From assembly GCA_030761205.1 (NCBI GenBank), contig JAULJL010000021.1, forward strand, positions 11,885,160-11,949,159: a stretch of 64,000 nucleotides of DNA, in the 5' to 3' direction. The translations under genes and the position numbers were made by a program. The notes under the pieces were generated by a model. It had not been told where the DNA came from and made no database searches. It saw only the letters and a program-made list of their open reading frames with translations. This DNA is from Fremontodendron californicum. Its lineage: Eukaryota; Streptophyta; Magnoliopsida; Malvales; Malvaceae. Below are positions 35,301 through 46,263 of the stretch, piece after piece. Each line of letters starts with the position of its first letter. Position 1 is the stretch's first letter.

Positions 35301-37148
35301 AAATAAAGTGTAAGAGTGTGGTGCTTAAAGCAACCTCTAGAAGCTATATTTCAAGCTTTTTCTCTTCTAACTTTCTTTTCTTTTCTAAACTTTTCTTTTT
35401 GCCTTTCAACAATTGAGAGAATAATCAGTAAAAATCAAGAGAGAATAGAGAGTGAATCGCCGAAAATGAAAGAGAGAGTGACCCCTCCTTATAGTGGCCG
35501 AATGGCCCTCTTTAGGCGGATGTTGTCATTTTTCATTCAACCAATTTTCATTCAAAGGCTATTGATCCAAGATGTTTAAAATATGAAATTATCACCCTTA
35601 GATTAGGCCATCAGATATCCACAATTACAGCTGTTCAAGAATCTTAAGCTATTATGTTGACACTCTCCCTCTTCATGCATTAGTCCATGTGGCTTATTTG
35701 CAAAGGCTTGATCAAAAAATAACTAACTTACTCTTTATTGTTGGCCTTTTGATTAAAAATCAGAAAATGTCTACCCATTCTTGGGCCTTGGCCGGCCAAC
35801 CCCTTTTCTTCCAGCCCATGTTTCATTTTTTTAAAAGGCAAGAAAAACCATTTTCAGTTTCTTGGGTAAAATAACCTTTTTGCTCCCCGAATATAAATAA
35901 ATAGCAAACGGACTCCAAATTCAATTTTTCTTTTTTCAATACTTTCAAAGTAATAAAAATTTGAATTTTGGAAGTTTTCAAAAATTTTCGAATCCATTTG
36001 CTATTTATTTGGATTTTTTCTTCCAAAATTGCTCTTTTATGCTCCCAAACTTTACCATTTTTTAAACGAGCTCCAAATCCAGATTTTTCTTCAACAATCT
36101 CTTCCAAATAATTTAAAAGTGTGATATGGAAGTTGTCATAATTTTTGGAACTCATTTGGTATTTTTTCGGGATTTATCTGCTTGAATTATTGTATAGGGG
36201 GCCCGAGATTTGGCCATTTTGCAAACAAACTCCGAATCCAGATTTTCTTTTTCCAATCTCTTTCAAATAATTTAAAAATGATATTTGCAAATTTTCAGAA
36301 TTGTTGGAGTTCATTTGCTATTTTTTCGGGATTTATCTTCTTGAATTTCTGCATAAGGGACCCGGGATTTGGCCATTTTGCAAACGAACTCTGAATCAAG
36401 ATTTTCTTTCATCAATCTCTTCGAAATGATTTAAGAATGAGATCTACAATTTTTCAGAATTTTTGGAGTTCATTTGCTATTTTCCTAGATTTTCCAATTT
36501 TACCATTTTGCCTCCTAAACCCGGTTTTGCTCAAAACAAGTCTGATTTTCAGAATTTCTTCAAACTGAGCTTTGGGCTATCCTTTTTTAATCACTCCTCA
36601 TCCATTACGGGCTTTAGTCTTACCGAATCGGGTCATTTCTGTAATTCTTCCCAATTTCATCAAAATTCACCAAAAACCCTAATTCTCGGTTTTCTTTCGG
36701 ATTGACTTTTCTTTCAGTTTTTCTTTCAAGTGGCTTCTCCATTACCCGTAGTCAGTGTTTATCTTTCATTTGGAAGCTTCAATTTCGACCAATTCGATCG
36801 TTTAAACACTTTTCCCCAAATTTCTTGGATTAGGGTTTCCTTTCTATTGAATCTCCATAACCCAACTTCCGAACTCCATATCTTTCGATGTAGACGTCGG
36901 ATTATCAAAATTCTTCCGTCATTTTTCAATTGAACTTCAAATCTTCATTTTGAAAGTGGGTTGACTTTTTCAATGGTTGACTTTTTGGGGTTGACTTTTT
37001 TCAAGTTTGACTTTTTATGCTCGCCTTCTTAGACTAATTTTCGGAGTATCACCTGCAGAAAAAAAAAAAATCTTTTTACATTTTGAAACATCAATTTAGG
37101 AAGAAAACATGCCCGTTTTAGTAGTCCGGACAAAATTAGGCGTCTACA
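32375..37148 (-). mobile_element. 4774-bp long LTR, probably a solo LTR of an Ogre/Tat gypsy element
   Basis: On the minus strand it begins TGTAGACGCCTAATTTTGTC and ends GGTTGCGACA. It is flanked by a perfect TATCA duplication (32370-32374, 37149-37153). Near its end the minus strand reads TAGGTGACCGATCACACCTA and GGTGGCGACTCC, phrases typical of very long Ogre-type LTRs. A possible TATA (CACTATAAGGAGGGG) lies near 35485-35500. No gag or pol is present, so it is a solo LTR, or less likely a LARD. Open frames inside are short and unrelated to known proteins. Confidence 0.8.
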
Positions 37149-38339
37149 TATCAAATTTGCAAAATTAAAAATAATACAAATTATTAAATGTGTTAAAATT
37201 TTAAATACGAATATAATATATGTATTAAACGTATCGTATAATTGTGTTAATCTTGTTTTAATTATTATATCGCTTTTATTATATTATTTTCTTGTTTATT
37301 AAATATATCATATTCGTGTTTATTAATTATGTTAAAAAAATATCAAGTCAATTTTGCTTAATAACAAAGGTAGTTCTTGATAAGATTTCGGGTATTAGGT
37401 GCACTACTATCTTGAGGAATAAGGCATTATGTAACTCTTGGGGCATATGTGTAACAGAATAAAGTTTTGAACTAGTACTGCAAGTTGCAGTTTGTAAACT
37501 TTGTAGCATTTTGGATAAATAAAATTTACATATTAAAAAAAAAAAAAGTTTGACCTTATCAAAATAAAACAAAAAAAAATTATGTAGAAAACTTTGGTGT
37601 CTAGTCTTAGACTTGTTCAAGGATGGAGCGGGTACTGTTTATCAATTAAAAATAATTTAAATTTAATTATAAATATTAATATAAAAATATTTTTTAATTT
37701 TTTAATATTATTTTAAACAATGGTATAGACTTTCGGACAGGCCCGATCCGAATTTGGATAAGAAAAATAAAATTTGTTTAGGCCACGACCCGGCCCGTGA
37801 ACTTCCCTTTGTTTATTGATAAAACAAAACTGTATTTGATCTAGAAATTCCTTTTAATTGGGACTAAAGAAGAAAATCGATCGACTAATTTGATCCAAGT
37901 AGTTACATAACTGGAAAATGCAAAATTTTCTGGGTCAGCGAGAGAAAATTGGGAGTAAAAGGAAGGATCAAAGCAAAAAGAAAAGTTTTTTTAAATAAAT
38001 AAATTACCTTATAAATCATAAGAAAAAAAATTATATATTCCATTAACATGTACAAATAACTAAAACTTCTTGAAAAGGTGAATTTTTTTTTTTTCAAAAC
38101 TCAAAAGGTGAAGTTTAACAACATGATATATATTTTACCATGTAAATAACTAAAAATGTTGAAATTGGGTTTAACAGAAATAATATACTTATCTTGAAGT
38201 GAATTCTAGTAAGGTTGGATTGTTGAAAATAAATATGATTTATATGATAATTTAGTAAGTCAAAATAAATGTTTAATTGCTTAGGTGATATTATTTTAGT
38301 AAATCTCATTAAAGTTAAAGTTACTTACTATATCAGTAA

Positions 38340-38608
38340 TAGACCTGCTCATGTATCGGGTAGTCCATCCGATCCGTATTGGACGGGTCTGGATAGAATT
38401 TTCAGGGATCCAGGCCGGCCAGGCTCGGATCACTGTTTAAATAATAAAAAATTAATTTTTATTCAAATTTATTATAGAATATATAAATATTAATATAAAA
38501 ATAATTTTTTTAATTTTTTAATATTAGATGAACAGTGAACCGGGTCAAAACTGGATAAGGTGAAAAAAAATTCGTGCCGCGGCCTAATCCAACCCATGAG
38601 CAAGTCTA
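38340..38608. mobile_element. hAT-like MITE (TAGACCTGCTCATG termini)
   Basis: Ends TAGACCTGCTCATG and CATGAGCAAGTCTA are inverted repeats, flanked by the perfect 8-bp duplication ATCAGTAA (38332-38339, 38609-38616). 269 bp, no coding sequence. Confidence 0.88.
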
Positions 38609-39488
38609 ATCAGTAATTGATTAGGATAAATTTTTTTTAATGATATAATTATAAAAAAATATAAGGTTAGAAGACACATATCAATTGAGAGAGAGTTTAA
38701 TATGAATTTGATCCTACTACTTGCAAATTTTTTTTCTATTTTTTTTTTGGCTTCTTTTATATAAAAAATAAAAATAGTTTTTCAAGAAAATGTATGTATA
38801 CCTCTTTAATTTATCAAATTAAATATTTGTGTTTGACTTGATAAAAAGACGATGAAAGAAAAGAAAAAGAGAATAAATGAAAGGAATGCTATGTTTTTTT
38901 CATTATGTTTGGTAAGAAGAATAAAGAATAAAAAATAAAGAAATAAAAATAAAGAAATATGTTAATGATAAAATTATAAATAAAATTATTAATTTAAGTA
39001 GAATAAGTATTAAAATAGTATTTTCCTCTCACTTTAAAAATATCAAATCCACTCATTTTCCCACCCTTTTCTTATTCTCTTCCAATCCAACAAAAGAAAA
39101 GATATAAAGGAAGTAATTTTTTTCCCATCCTCTTTCCTTCATTTTTCCTCTTACCAAACAAGATCTTATAAATACTTGAATATAAGTTTATTTATGTTTA
39201 TTTAAATTATTATTTATATATACAAGAAAAGAGAGCTATACAAGGAATTTATTTATTTAATCTCTTTTTTCCCCCTTTTCTCGAGTTCTATTGACAGAAT
39301 TGTGTTTACATCATAATGTTTATTAAAAAAAGAATTTACCAATTTTGAGCAAAAAAGGAAAATAAAGGACAAAATAGAAACAAATGTAGTAATGTCTTCT
39401 TGTAGGAAATGAAATGTATATGAAATGATAAATTTTAAAAATTCAAAACAAATTCGTTCATGGATTGAATCGAATCATGCTAAGCTCA

Positions 39489-40095
39489 AATAGTAAAAAA
39501 ATTGTTTGTTCAAGTTTAACCCATCCGATTTAAATGCTCGTTTTATTATTTGAAATATATTAAAAAATTATTTTTACAGTAATATTTATATATTTTTATA
39601 ATTAAATTTAAATAAAAAATTTATTAATTAAAAGTAATTTGGATTGGCCAACCCAAATTACAAAATCTTATTCCATACCTAGCCTAACTCGAGTTGGACG
39701 GGTAACGTGAGTTGGACAGGTAACATGATCCATAGACAGGTCTAAGTCGAACCCGAGATTTAAGTTTTTATTCAATAAACCTATATATACATGGGGAAAT
39801 AGTAAAATAAATTGTTTGTTCAAGTAACCCATCGGATTTAAATGCTAGTTTTATTATTTAAAATATATTAAAATAATAAAAAATTATTTTTACATTAATA
39901 TTTATATATTTTTATAATTAAATTTAAATAAAAATATTTTTTTATTAATTAAAAGTAACCTAGATAGACTAACCCGAATTACAAAATTTTATTCCAGACC
40001 TAGCCTGATTTGAATTGGACGAATAGCATGGTCCATAGACAAGTCTAAATCGAATCCGAGATTTAAGTTTTTATTCAACAAATCTATATATCCAT
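39489..40095. repeat. Two ~310-bp direct tandem repeats
   Basis: Both copies run from AATAGTAAAA through TTGTTTGTTCAAG, ATTTAAATGCT(C/A)GTTTTATT and CCATAGACA(G/A)GTCTAA to GAGATTTAAGTTTTTATTCA. The first copy contains an extra short duplication (GAGTTGGAC(G/A)GGTAAC). Confidence 0.8.
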
Positions 40096-40359
40096 TTAAA
40101 ATCCAAACGACATACTATTTTACAGGCTTGACCACTATCCAAAACAAATTACAATCTATATATATAGAAAACTTAGCAAAAAAGGGGAAAAAAAACAAAT
40201 ATACTAATTCTTATATTAGAAACATTACTCAATTAAACACTAACACATAATCTTCAGTTTGTACAACAACATAAATCCTTTTGTTTCTTTCCAGCCAAAT
40301 GCCATTTATGGCGGAATTCTAAGAAGATAGAAGAATTAATGCTCTACCATACTTTCTGA

Positions 40360-40543
40360 CTATATTGCTCTGATTTTTTATTTTTTTTGAAGTATTCGTG
40401 TCCAACGCATATCCGGGCATGAGTATGGGGATATGATCCTTTAAAGATCCTCCAAATATATGAAAATCTTAGAAAAAATTAAACATACCCGTATCGGACA
40501 CATACCCGTGTCCGACACTCAAACCCGAATCCGAGTAACATAG
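40360..40543. mobile_element. MITE of the GCTATGTTACTC family, best-preserved copy
   Basis: 184 bp with ends CTATATTGCTC and GAGTAACATAG, flanked by CTTTCTGA (40352-40359) and CTTCCTGA (40544-40551), an 8-bp duplication with one mismatch. The paralogous site at 52875 (CATACTTCTCGATAACATG) lacks it, so it is a true insertion. Confidence 0.85.
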
Positions 40544-41254
40544 CTTCCTGATAACATGATTGATCATCCATTGCAATCCATCATTACAATTCAAGTTCAA
40601 ATGGAACTGAAAATGGAGATATACATTTCCAGTGGACAATATAGTTGCATATAACACACTCAAGAGCTAAATCTTGGCAAACTTTACCACATTTAACACA
40701 TTCTGGGTAATAATAGATCTTTCTAACAAATGTGAGGGGGTGTGAGTGATCCTCATACATGTACATAGTCCCAGCCTTAATGAATGGATATTCTCCAAGA
40801 GCACATTTCCGATGAACAGAATTATCTTAAAATAGGGAAAAGATAAAACTAACGATTTGGATCTCTTCTTTTTTCACAAATATCACAATAATGTTGTTCT
40901 GATCATCATTTTCATCGTGATAACTAAGTTTTAGAAAGTGTTTATCACACTTATGCCGCACTGCATCTGGAAGTGTAATGCATCTAAAATGCAAAGCATA
41001 ATTGCAACTCTTACATCTGTATGCATGATCAACCCAAAAATCACAAGAAGTGCATTTTCCTTTATATTTGAGATCAACAAAGAGGGGACGTTCATGGCCT
41101 TTATATATGATGGTATCAGAAATTGTAGCACATTTAACACAAAATGAGAGATCGCATTCATCACAGTTGTAGACGAAACCTCTGCATTGATGAAGACAAC
41201 CATCACATTTAAAAATGCAATTTGATTCAAGACTTTGCAAGTGTATGTCAAACC

Positions 41255-41393
41255 AATGATACTTTCTCCGAGCCGATATTCATAACCGGTATTTATCGTA
41301 ATTGACCGCGTTAACATTCATTATGTCTACAACCGCGATAAATGTGACGCGACGGAAAACGCGTTCGCGATCACAATTTAAATCTCTGATCAT
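41255..41393. mobile_element. GGATTTAAAT-family MITE inside the DC1 pseudogene
   Basis: Contains GGTATTTATCGTAATTGACC and AACATTCATTATGTCTACAA and ends TCACAATTTAAATCTCTGAT. Matches 28743-28914. The left end is truncated or diverged. Confidence 0.65.
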
Positions 41394-42359
41394 CATCCTT
41401 GATCGAGTCTTCTAAAACTAAGCAATGTTCATGGTTGAAATGTTTTATCTTTATTGCTTCTCCGTATTCGTTCACTTCAGTGACTCAAGTGATAGACGAT
41501 TCTATAGATTTTTCGATAGGCTCGTCTAGATTTTCCGAATCAACTATATAGTACAAATTCTTATCCTCAATAGCACAATTCACATGAACAATGTAATCGC
41601 AATCCTCCTTCAAGCAACAATAACACCCATACTCTATTTTCACTTCATGTTAACATATCTTGCAATCTTGATTTTCAATCTTATTTTCTTGCTTCAAATA
41701 CGTGTGGAAAACAAAGTGATCATGCCGTGAGATTTTGATGATGCGTGGCAATGAAATGCACTTCTTATGAACTTGGAAATGACATATACAACATATATAG
41801 CAAAGATTGTTTCCCTCTGTACCACATGAATCACAAATAAATGATCCTTGTCTCCAAAGCTAAGTTGAATGGGTGGTCATGACGAGTTTTATCTTCAATA
41901 ATAGGGTGTGGCCAAATACATTCGAGGTGAATGTCCAATGTTAAAATAATAAATGTAATTAGATTTATTAAAGATTACGATACGATATATTAAAGATTAC
42001 GATACGATAAAAATATCCAGAATGATTAGCTTGGCAAACCTTACAAAATAATATGGATTGGTCACTAAAATCAAGAATCAAAGGGTGTATTCGGTGACAT
42101 GGATGATTAATTCCAGTGGGTAATTGAGCACATTTCTTATGAATATAAAAGATTCAATCAATGCAAACATATATAGAAACTAGTAACGGTTCCTCACAGG
42201 TGAGGCAAACAAATTTTTTAGTTCATCTTTATGGTTTTCGATGAAGAGCAATGGATGAAGGTGGGCATTATATTTTGAATTCAAGAAATCTGTGATCATA
42301 AGAAAATAAAGCACATTTGACATCAAGGGAAAAATCACAAAAAAAGGACATTGATAAAT

Positions 42360-42800
42360 GAAATACTGAGTGAATAAAAAATCGGATCGGATCGGCCGGT
42401 CGGACCAGTTGAAATGAAAACCGATGGCCTATTTGGTCTGGTGGATATAATAAAATCGGATTTAATCGAACTGGCTAAAACTCGGTTCAACCGATAAAAA
42501 ATCGGAAAAAACCATTTTTTATTTTTAAAAAATATATTTTTTATAAATGATGAAATTTGAATTCATAACCTTTTAAAATTATACTAAAAACCTTACCACT
42601 AAACTAAATACTTATTTTTATTAATTATTTACTATATTTAATATTTACTTAATATTAAAATTATATTTAAAACATCTAAAAATCTTATTTAAAGTGCCTA
42701 ACCGGCCCAATTGATTCAACCAGTTGAACGAAAAATTGGAGGTCACATCGATTGGACCTCCGGTCCAGTTTTTTCAATGATGAAAATGCTGACCTGGTTC
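42360..42800. mobile_element. AT-rich repeat with GATCGGATCGGCCGG end, inside the DC1 pseudogene
   Basis: Starts near AAAAAATCGGATCGGATCGG and ends near CCGGTCCAGTTTTTTCAATG. Resembles 24400-24735, including GAATTCATAACC/GAACCTTTAACC and ACTAAACTAAATAC/TTAAGCCAAATAC phrases. Exact ends and superfamily are not clear. Confidence 0.5.
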
Positions 42801-42911
42801 CTGGCATAAATAAAAAAAAAACCCAAATTTTGAAAAAAAGTTAACTATTTATTACAAGAATCATTAATGAATTGTTAAATAAATATTTATAATTTAATTA
42901 TTACGTGTAAT

Positions 42912-43168
42912 TAGACCTGCTCACGGGTCGGGCAGCCAGCTCGACCCGACAGGCCTGGCCAGTATTGGGCCGGGCCTGGACAAAAATTTTTTGATCCCTG
43001 CCAACCCGACCCGAAACAGTATTTTTGTATTATAATAATATTATTTTATTTAATTTTAATTATAAAAATATATTAAAAAATAAAAAAATAATATTTTATC
43101 CCAGGGCCAGGTCTGGGCAAAGAAGTTGAAAAAAAATCGGACTGCTGCCCAGCCCATGAGCAACTTTA
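42912..43168. mobile_element. hAT-like MITE, second good copy, inside the DC1 pseudogene
   Basis: 257 bp with ends TAGACCTGCTCACGGGTCGG and CCATGAGCAACTTTA, flanked by CGTGTAAT (42904-42911) and CATGTAAT (43169-43176), an 8-bp duplication with one mismatch. Confidence 0.83.
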
Positions 43169-43686
43169 CATGTAATATATAATAAATAATTGATTTTTTT
43201 TTCAAAAATCTGATTATGTGACATGATTTGAATGAAAATGATATATGATGACGTAGAATAACTGTTTCATGTAATTCTTTCTCGTTTCGATGAAGATGGT
43301 GATGGTCAATTTCAAAAGGTGATTCGGCACATTTTTTTATGGAGATGAATCTGATCACATTCCTCACAACTATAGGTTTGGGTAGACAATAATGGATCCC
43401 CACAAGCTGAGCAGCAAGTTTCTTTGCTTTTACTGTACTGCTATGGGTTGAACACCAAGGTATGGCCATGCAAAAAATCTTTGAGCTGTTGATCCTCTCC
43501 TTCACTCTCGACTTATTCAAGGGTCGAGTTATCAGTTTAAATTCGAAAGTTCTTCTATATTTTGAAAGATTTGGATAAAAATATTAGATCCAAAATATGC
43601 GCTAACTTGAGTAAAAAAATAAGACCCATTTAAAAAATAACCGGGCCTTGACTCCAAAAATCAAGGTCCGAATCCAGCTCAATCCG

Positions 43687-45947
43687 TTTTTTTTTGGATA
43701 AGTAAGTGTTTTATTTATCCAGAAAGCAGTTAAACTGCTACATCCAACATCATGTGCAACATGTACTTAAAGCTATACATACTTAAACAATACTTGAACA
43801 AAACTTAAGACCACTAATCAATCAGGGAACAATAGCAACATACTTCAGCAATACTTAAAGCTACACCAGAATGGACAAAGATCCTAGGAAAATAGAGACA
43901 GTCCCCAATCTGCATCCAATCTTCGGTTCACTTCATCAGGACTAATGTTCTTGAGCCCCAACAATCGCATTCTGATGATCTCTTTTATCTGCTCAATGAT
44001 GGCTCCTTGTGTGGATTGAAGGCGATTAAAACACCTATTATTTCTCTCCCTCCAGATCGAGTAAAGAAAGGCACTCCATGATAAACGTAAAATAACAGAA
44101 ATGAGAGTTTTTCCTCTGATTCTGTTTACTGCCCATTGCAGCTCTGCTTGCCAGCTCCTTATGCTTCTATGAAGTTGACATAAGCATAGTATATGCCCCC
44201 AGATTTCCTTTGAATAGTCACATTCAAAAAATATATGATTCCGGGTTTCTTGCTCAGTTTGACATAGCTCACATTTGCCATCCACCTCCATGCCCCATGA
44301 CATCAATCTGTTCTTTGTAGGCAGTTTGTCCAATATAGCCATCCAAGCTACCAGTGCATGTTTAGGAATATGAAATGGAAACCAGATCAGTTTATCCCAC
44401 TCCACCTTGTCCTGCCTAGGCCTGAGATCATTCCAGACCTTAGCCACCATAAATCTGTTCCCAGGGAACTTCCAAGTTAGAGCACCATTCTGGTTGGAGG
44501 TGAACCTCAAAGCCAAAGACCTCAGCTGAAGCATTTTACGCCATGTCCAGCTGCTTCCTGGGGAAGGTTGAACCTGCCACACTGTTCTTCCTTTCAGCAC
44601 ATAGGCATGAAGCCAGGCAATCCACAATGAACCTGCCTGAGAGAGAAGTGCCTATAGGTGCTGAATAATGCAAGCCTTATTCCATATTCCCAAGTCTTTT
44701 AATCCAAGACCCCCCTCTGACTTTGGACAGCAAATGGAACTCCATTTGACTCTTGCTCCCTTAGCTGAGTCATCTCTTCCTTTCCAGAAGAACCTGCTGC
44801 ATAATTGATTAACTCTTTTAAGAACAGCCTTAGGCAATACAAAGTGCCTGCACCAGAAATTGGACACATTAAAAAGAACAGATTGAATGAGCTGAAGCCT
44901 TCCTGCATAGGATAACATGCGTGCTGCCCAGCCATTGATTCTCTGAGTAATTCTGTCGATCAAAGGAGAACAATCCTTTTCAGAGAGTCTTCTTGTGACC
45001 AAAGGGACCCCAAGGTACCTAACAGGTAGTTTGCCAAGTTTAAACCCTGTCAACTCTTGCATCTCAAGTAGAGTGGTCCTACTAACACCAGAGGAGAAGA
45101 CTTCACTCTTGGAAGGGTTTAATTGCAAACCAGAAATGGTATAAAAGTAATGGAGAATACCCTGTATGCCCACAACAGAATCCAAGTTACCCTTTGCAAA
45201 AATCAGCAGATCATCTGCAAAGCACAGGTGAGTAAGCTTGATTCTGTGACATTTAGGATGGTAGCTGTAAACTCCATGAAGAGCCCCTGCATCCAGAAGT
45301 CTGGATAAAACATTCATAGCAATGACAAAAAGATAAGGAGAGAGAGGGTCTCCCTGCCTTAACCCCTTTGCTCCTTCAAAGTACCCTACTAATCCCCCAT
45401 TAAGAGAAATTGAGAACTTTGGGGAAGTGATGCATGCCTTGATCCATCCTATGAACTTATCAGGCAATCCATAAACTGATAAAACAGTGAGAATGAAGTC
45501 CCAATTTAATGAATCAAAAGCTTTTTGGAGATCAATCTTCATTGCAAAACGGGGGGATAAGGTTGCTCTTCCATACCCTTTGACCAGTTCCTGAGCCATG
45601 AGAATATTATCTGAGATGCTTCTCCCTGGTATGAAGGCACTCTGATTGCTGGAGATCATAGCAGGAAGGAGTGGAGTGAGCCTGGCAGTGATGATCCTGG
45701 TAATACATTTATAAATGACAGAGCAGCATGAAATAGGCCTGAAGTCCTTCATATGATTAGGATTCTGGAATTTTGGGACAAGAGCAATACATGTAGAGTT
45801 AAAGACTGATATCCTGCTCCCTGATTGAAAGAAGGATAAGATTGCTGCAGTGACATCCTCTTCCACAATAGGCCAAGCAGTTTTAAAAAACTGTGCAGTG
45901 TATCCATCTGGCCCTGGGGCTTTGTCCCCATTCTGCTCAAACATGGC
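43687..45947 (-). mobile_element. 5'-truncated LINE (non-LTR retrotransposon)
   Basis: The minus-strand insertion ends in a short A tract (nine T on the + strand, 43687-43695) and is cut at the 5' side inside ORF2. Relative to other copies of the host repeat, about 50 bp of target (TTATATAATATATTATTTAT.. stretch) are missing at the junction, so insertion came with a target deletion. Confidence 0.85.
43884..45944 (-). pseudogene. LINE ORF2 (reverse transcriptase plus zf-RVT), one nonsense codon
   Basis: One frame runs 687 codons from 45944 to 43884. Reverse transcriptase blocks are DKAPGPDGYTAQFFK, MKIDLQKAFDSLNW, GLRQGDPLSPYLFVIAMN and the catalytic HLCFADDLLIFAKG. The C-terminal part holds the zf-RVT domain FPFHIPKHALVAWMAILDKL and CELCQTEQETRNHIFFEC. 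A single in-frame TAG at 44654-44652 interrupts IIQHL-ALLSQAGSLWIAW where relatives usually have Trp (TGG). The endonuclease half is absent because of 5' truncation. The protein would copy element RNA at a nicked target. This copy is dead but looks recent. Confidence 0.88.
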
Positions 45948-46263
45948 TAAAAAATAAATATATATAATATTATAGTTTAAACATTTAAAAATATGCTAAA
46001 TTATCCATATTTTAGAACTTAACAAAAAAAGTATAGAATTACTAAAAATTAAATAATAAAAAATATTTGTTTAATGTTTTTTTTTTTTTTAAATATGGAC
46101 GGATCTAAACGATTTTGAACTACCCATTTAGAAATATGAGTTTGTTTGGACAAAATTTTAAAGAACCAGGCCGGATTTAAACAATTATATATGATGTTGA
46201 TACCATACTTAAGTCCGATCCAAACCTGGTCATGAGCACCTCTACTTCACTCTCCATCTCCAT

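Larger units (their letters stand above)
37149..40359. other. Intergenic AT-rich DNA with MITEs and a tandem duplication
   Basis: No gene seen. Contains a 'CGTATAATTGTGTT' repeat at 37150-37330, a decayed TAGACCTGCTC-type element at about 37610-37815, an intact one at 38340-38608, and a ~310-bp direct duplication (about 39489-39797 and 39798-40095). At 40200-40359 the DC1 downstream region resumes (compare 52750-52870). Confidence 0.5.
43510..46244. mobile_element. Mutator-like element copy 3, carrying a LINE
   Basis: Flanked by CTTCACTCTC at 43500-43509 and 46245-46254, a perfect 10-bp duplication. The paralogous site at 55702-55711 has a single copy, proving insertion. Its own sequence (43510-43686 and 45948-46244) matches copies 1 and 2. 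The middle is replaced by a truncated LINE. Confidence 0.85.
40584..46263 (-). pseudogene. DC1-domain gene, type I, decayed and split by transposons
   Basis: Minus-strand copy related to the intact DC1 gene. The start (ATG at 46263-46261, MEMESE) is cut off from the rest by a Mutator-like insertion (43510-46244). N-terminal words resume at 43509-43210 (CCSACGDPLL, TYSCEECDQ). The middle is eroded between 41400 and 42360. At 41240-40870 it reads CIFKCDGCLHQCRGFVYNCD, CTSCDFWVDHAYRCKSC and HKCDKHFLKLSYHDENDD, then shifts frame. The last module is HPLTFVRKIYYYPECVKCGK and ECVICNYIVHWKCI, stop at 40584. DC1 modules are Cys/His zinc-binding C1-like domains common in plants. Frameshifts, stops and at least four insertions (41255-41393, ~42360-42800, 42912-43168, 43510-46244) show it is non-functional. 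Confidence 0.85.

Noticed and set aside
35316..36933. Several 60-110 codon frames between 35.3 and 36.9 kb
   Set aside because: They lie inside the 4.8-kb LTR, occur in conflicting frames and strands, and show no protein family features.
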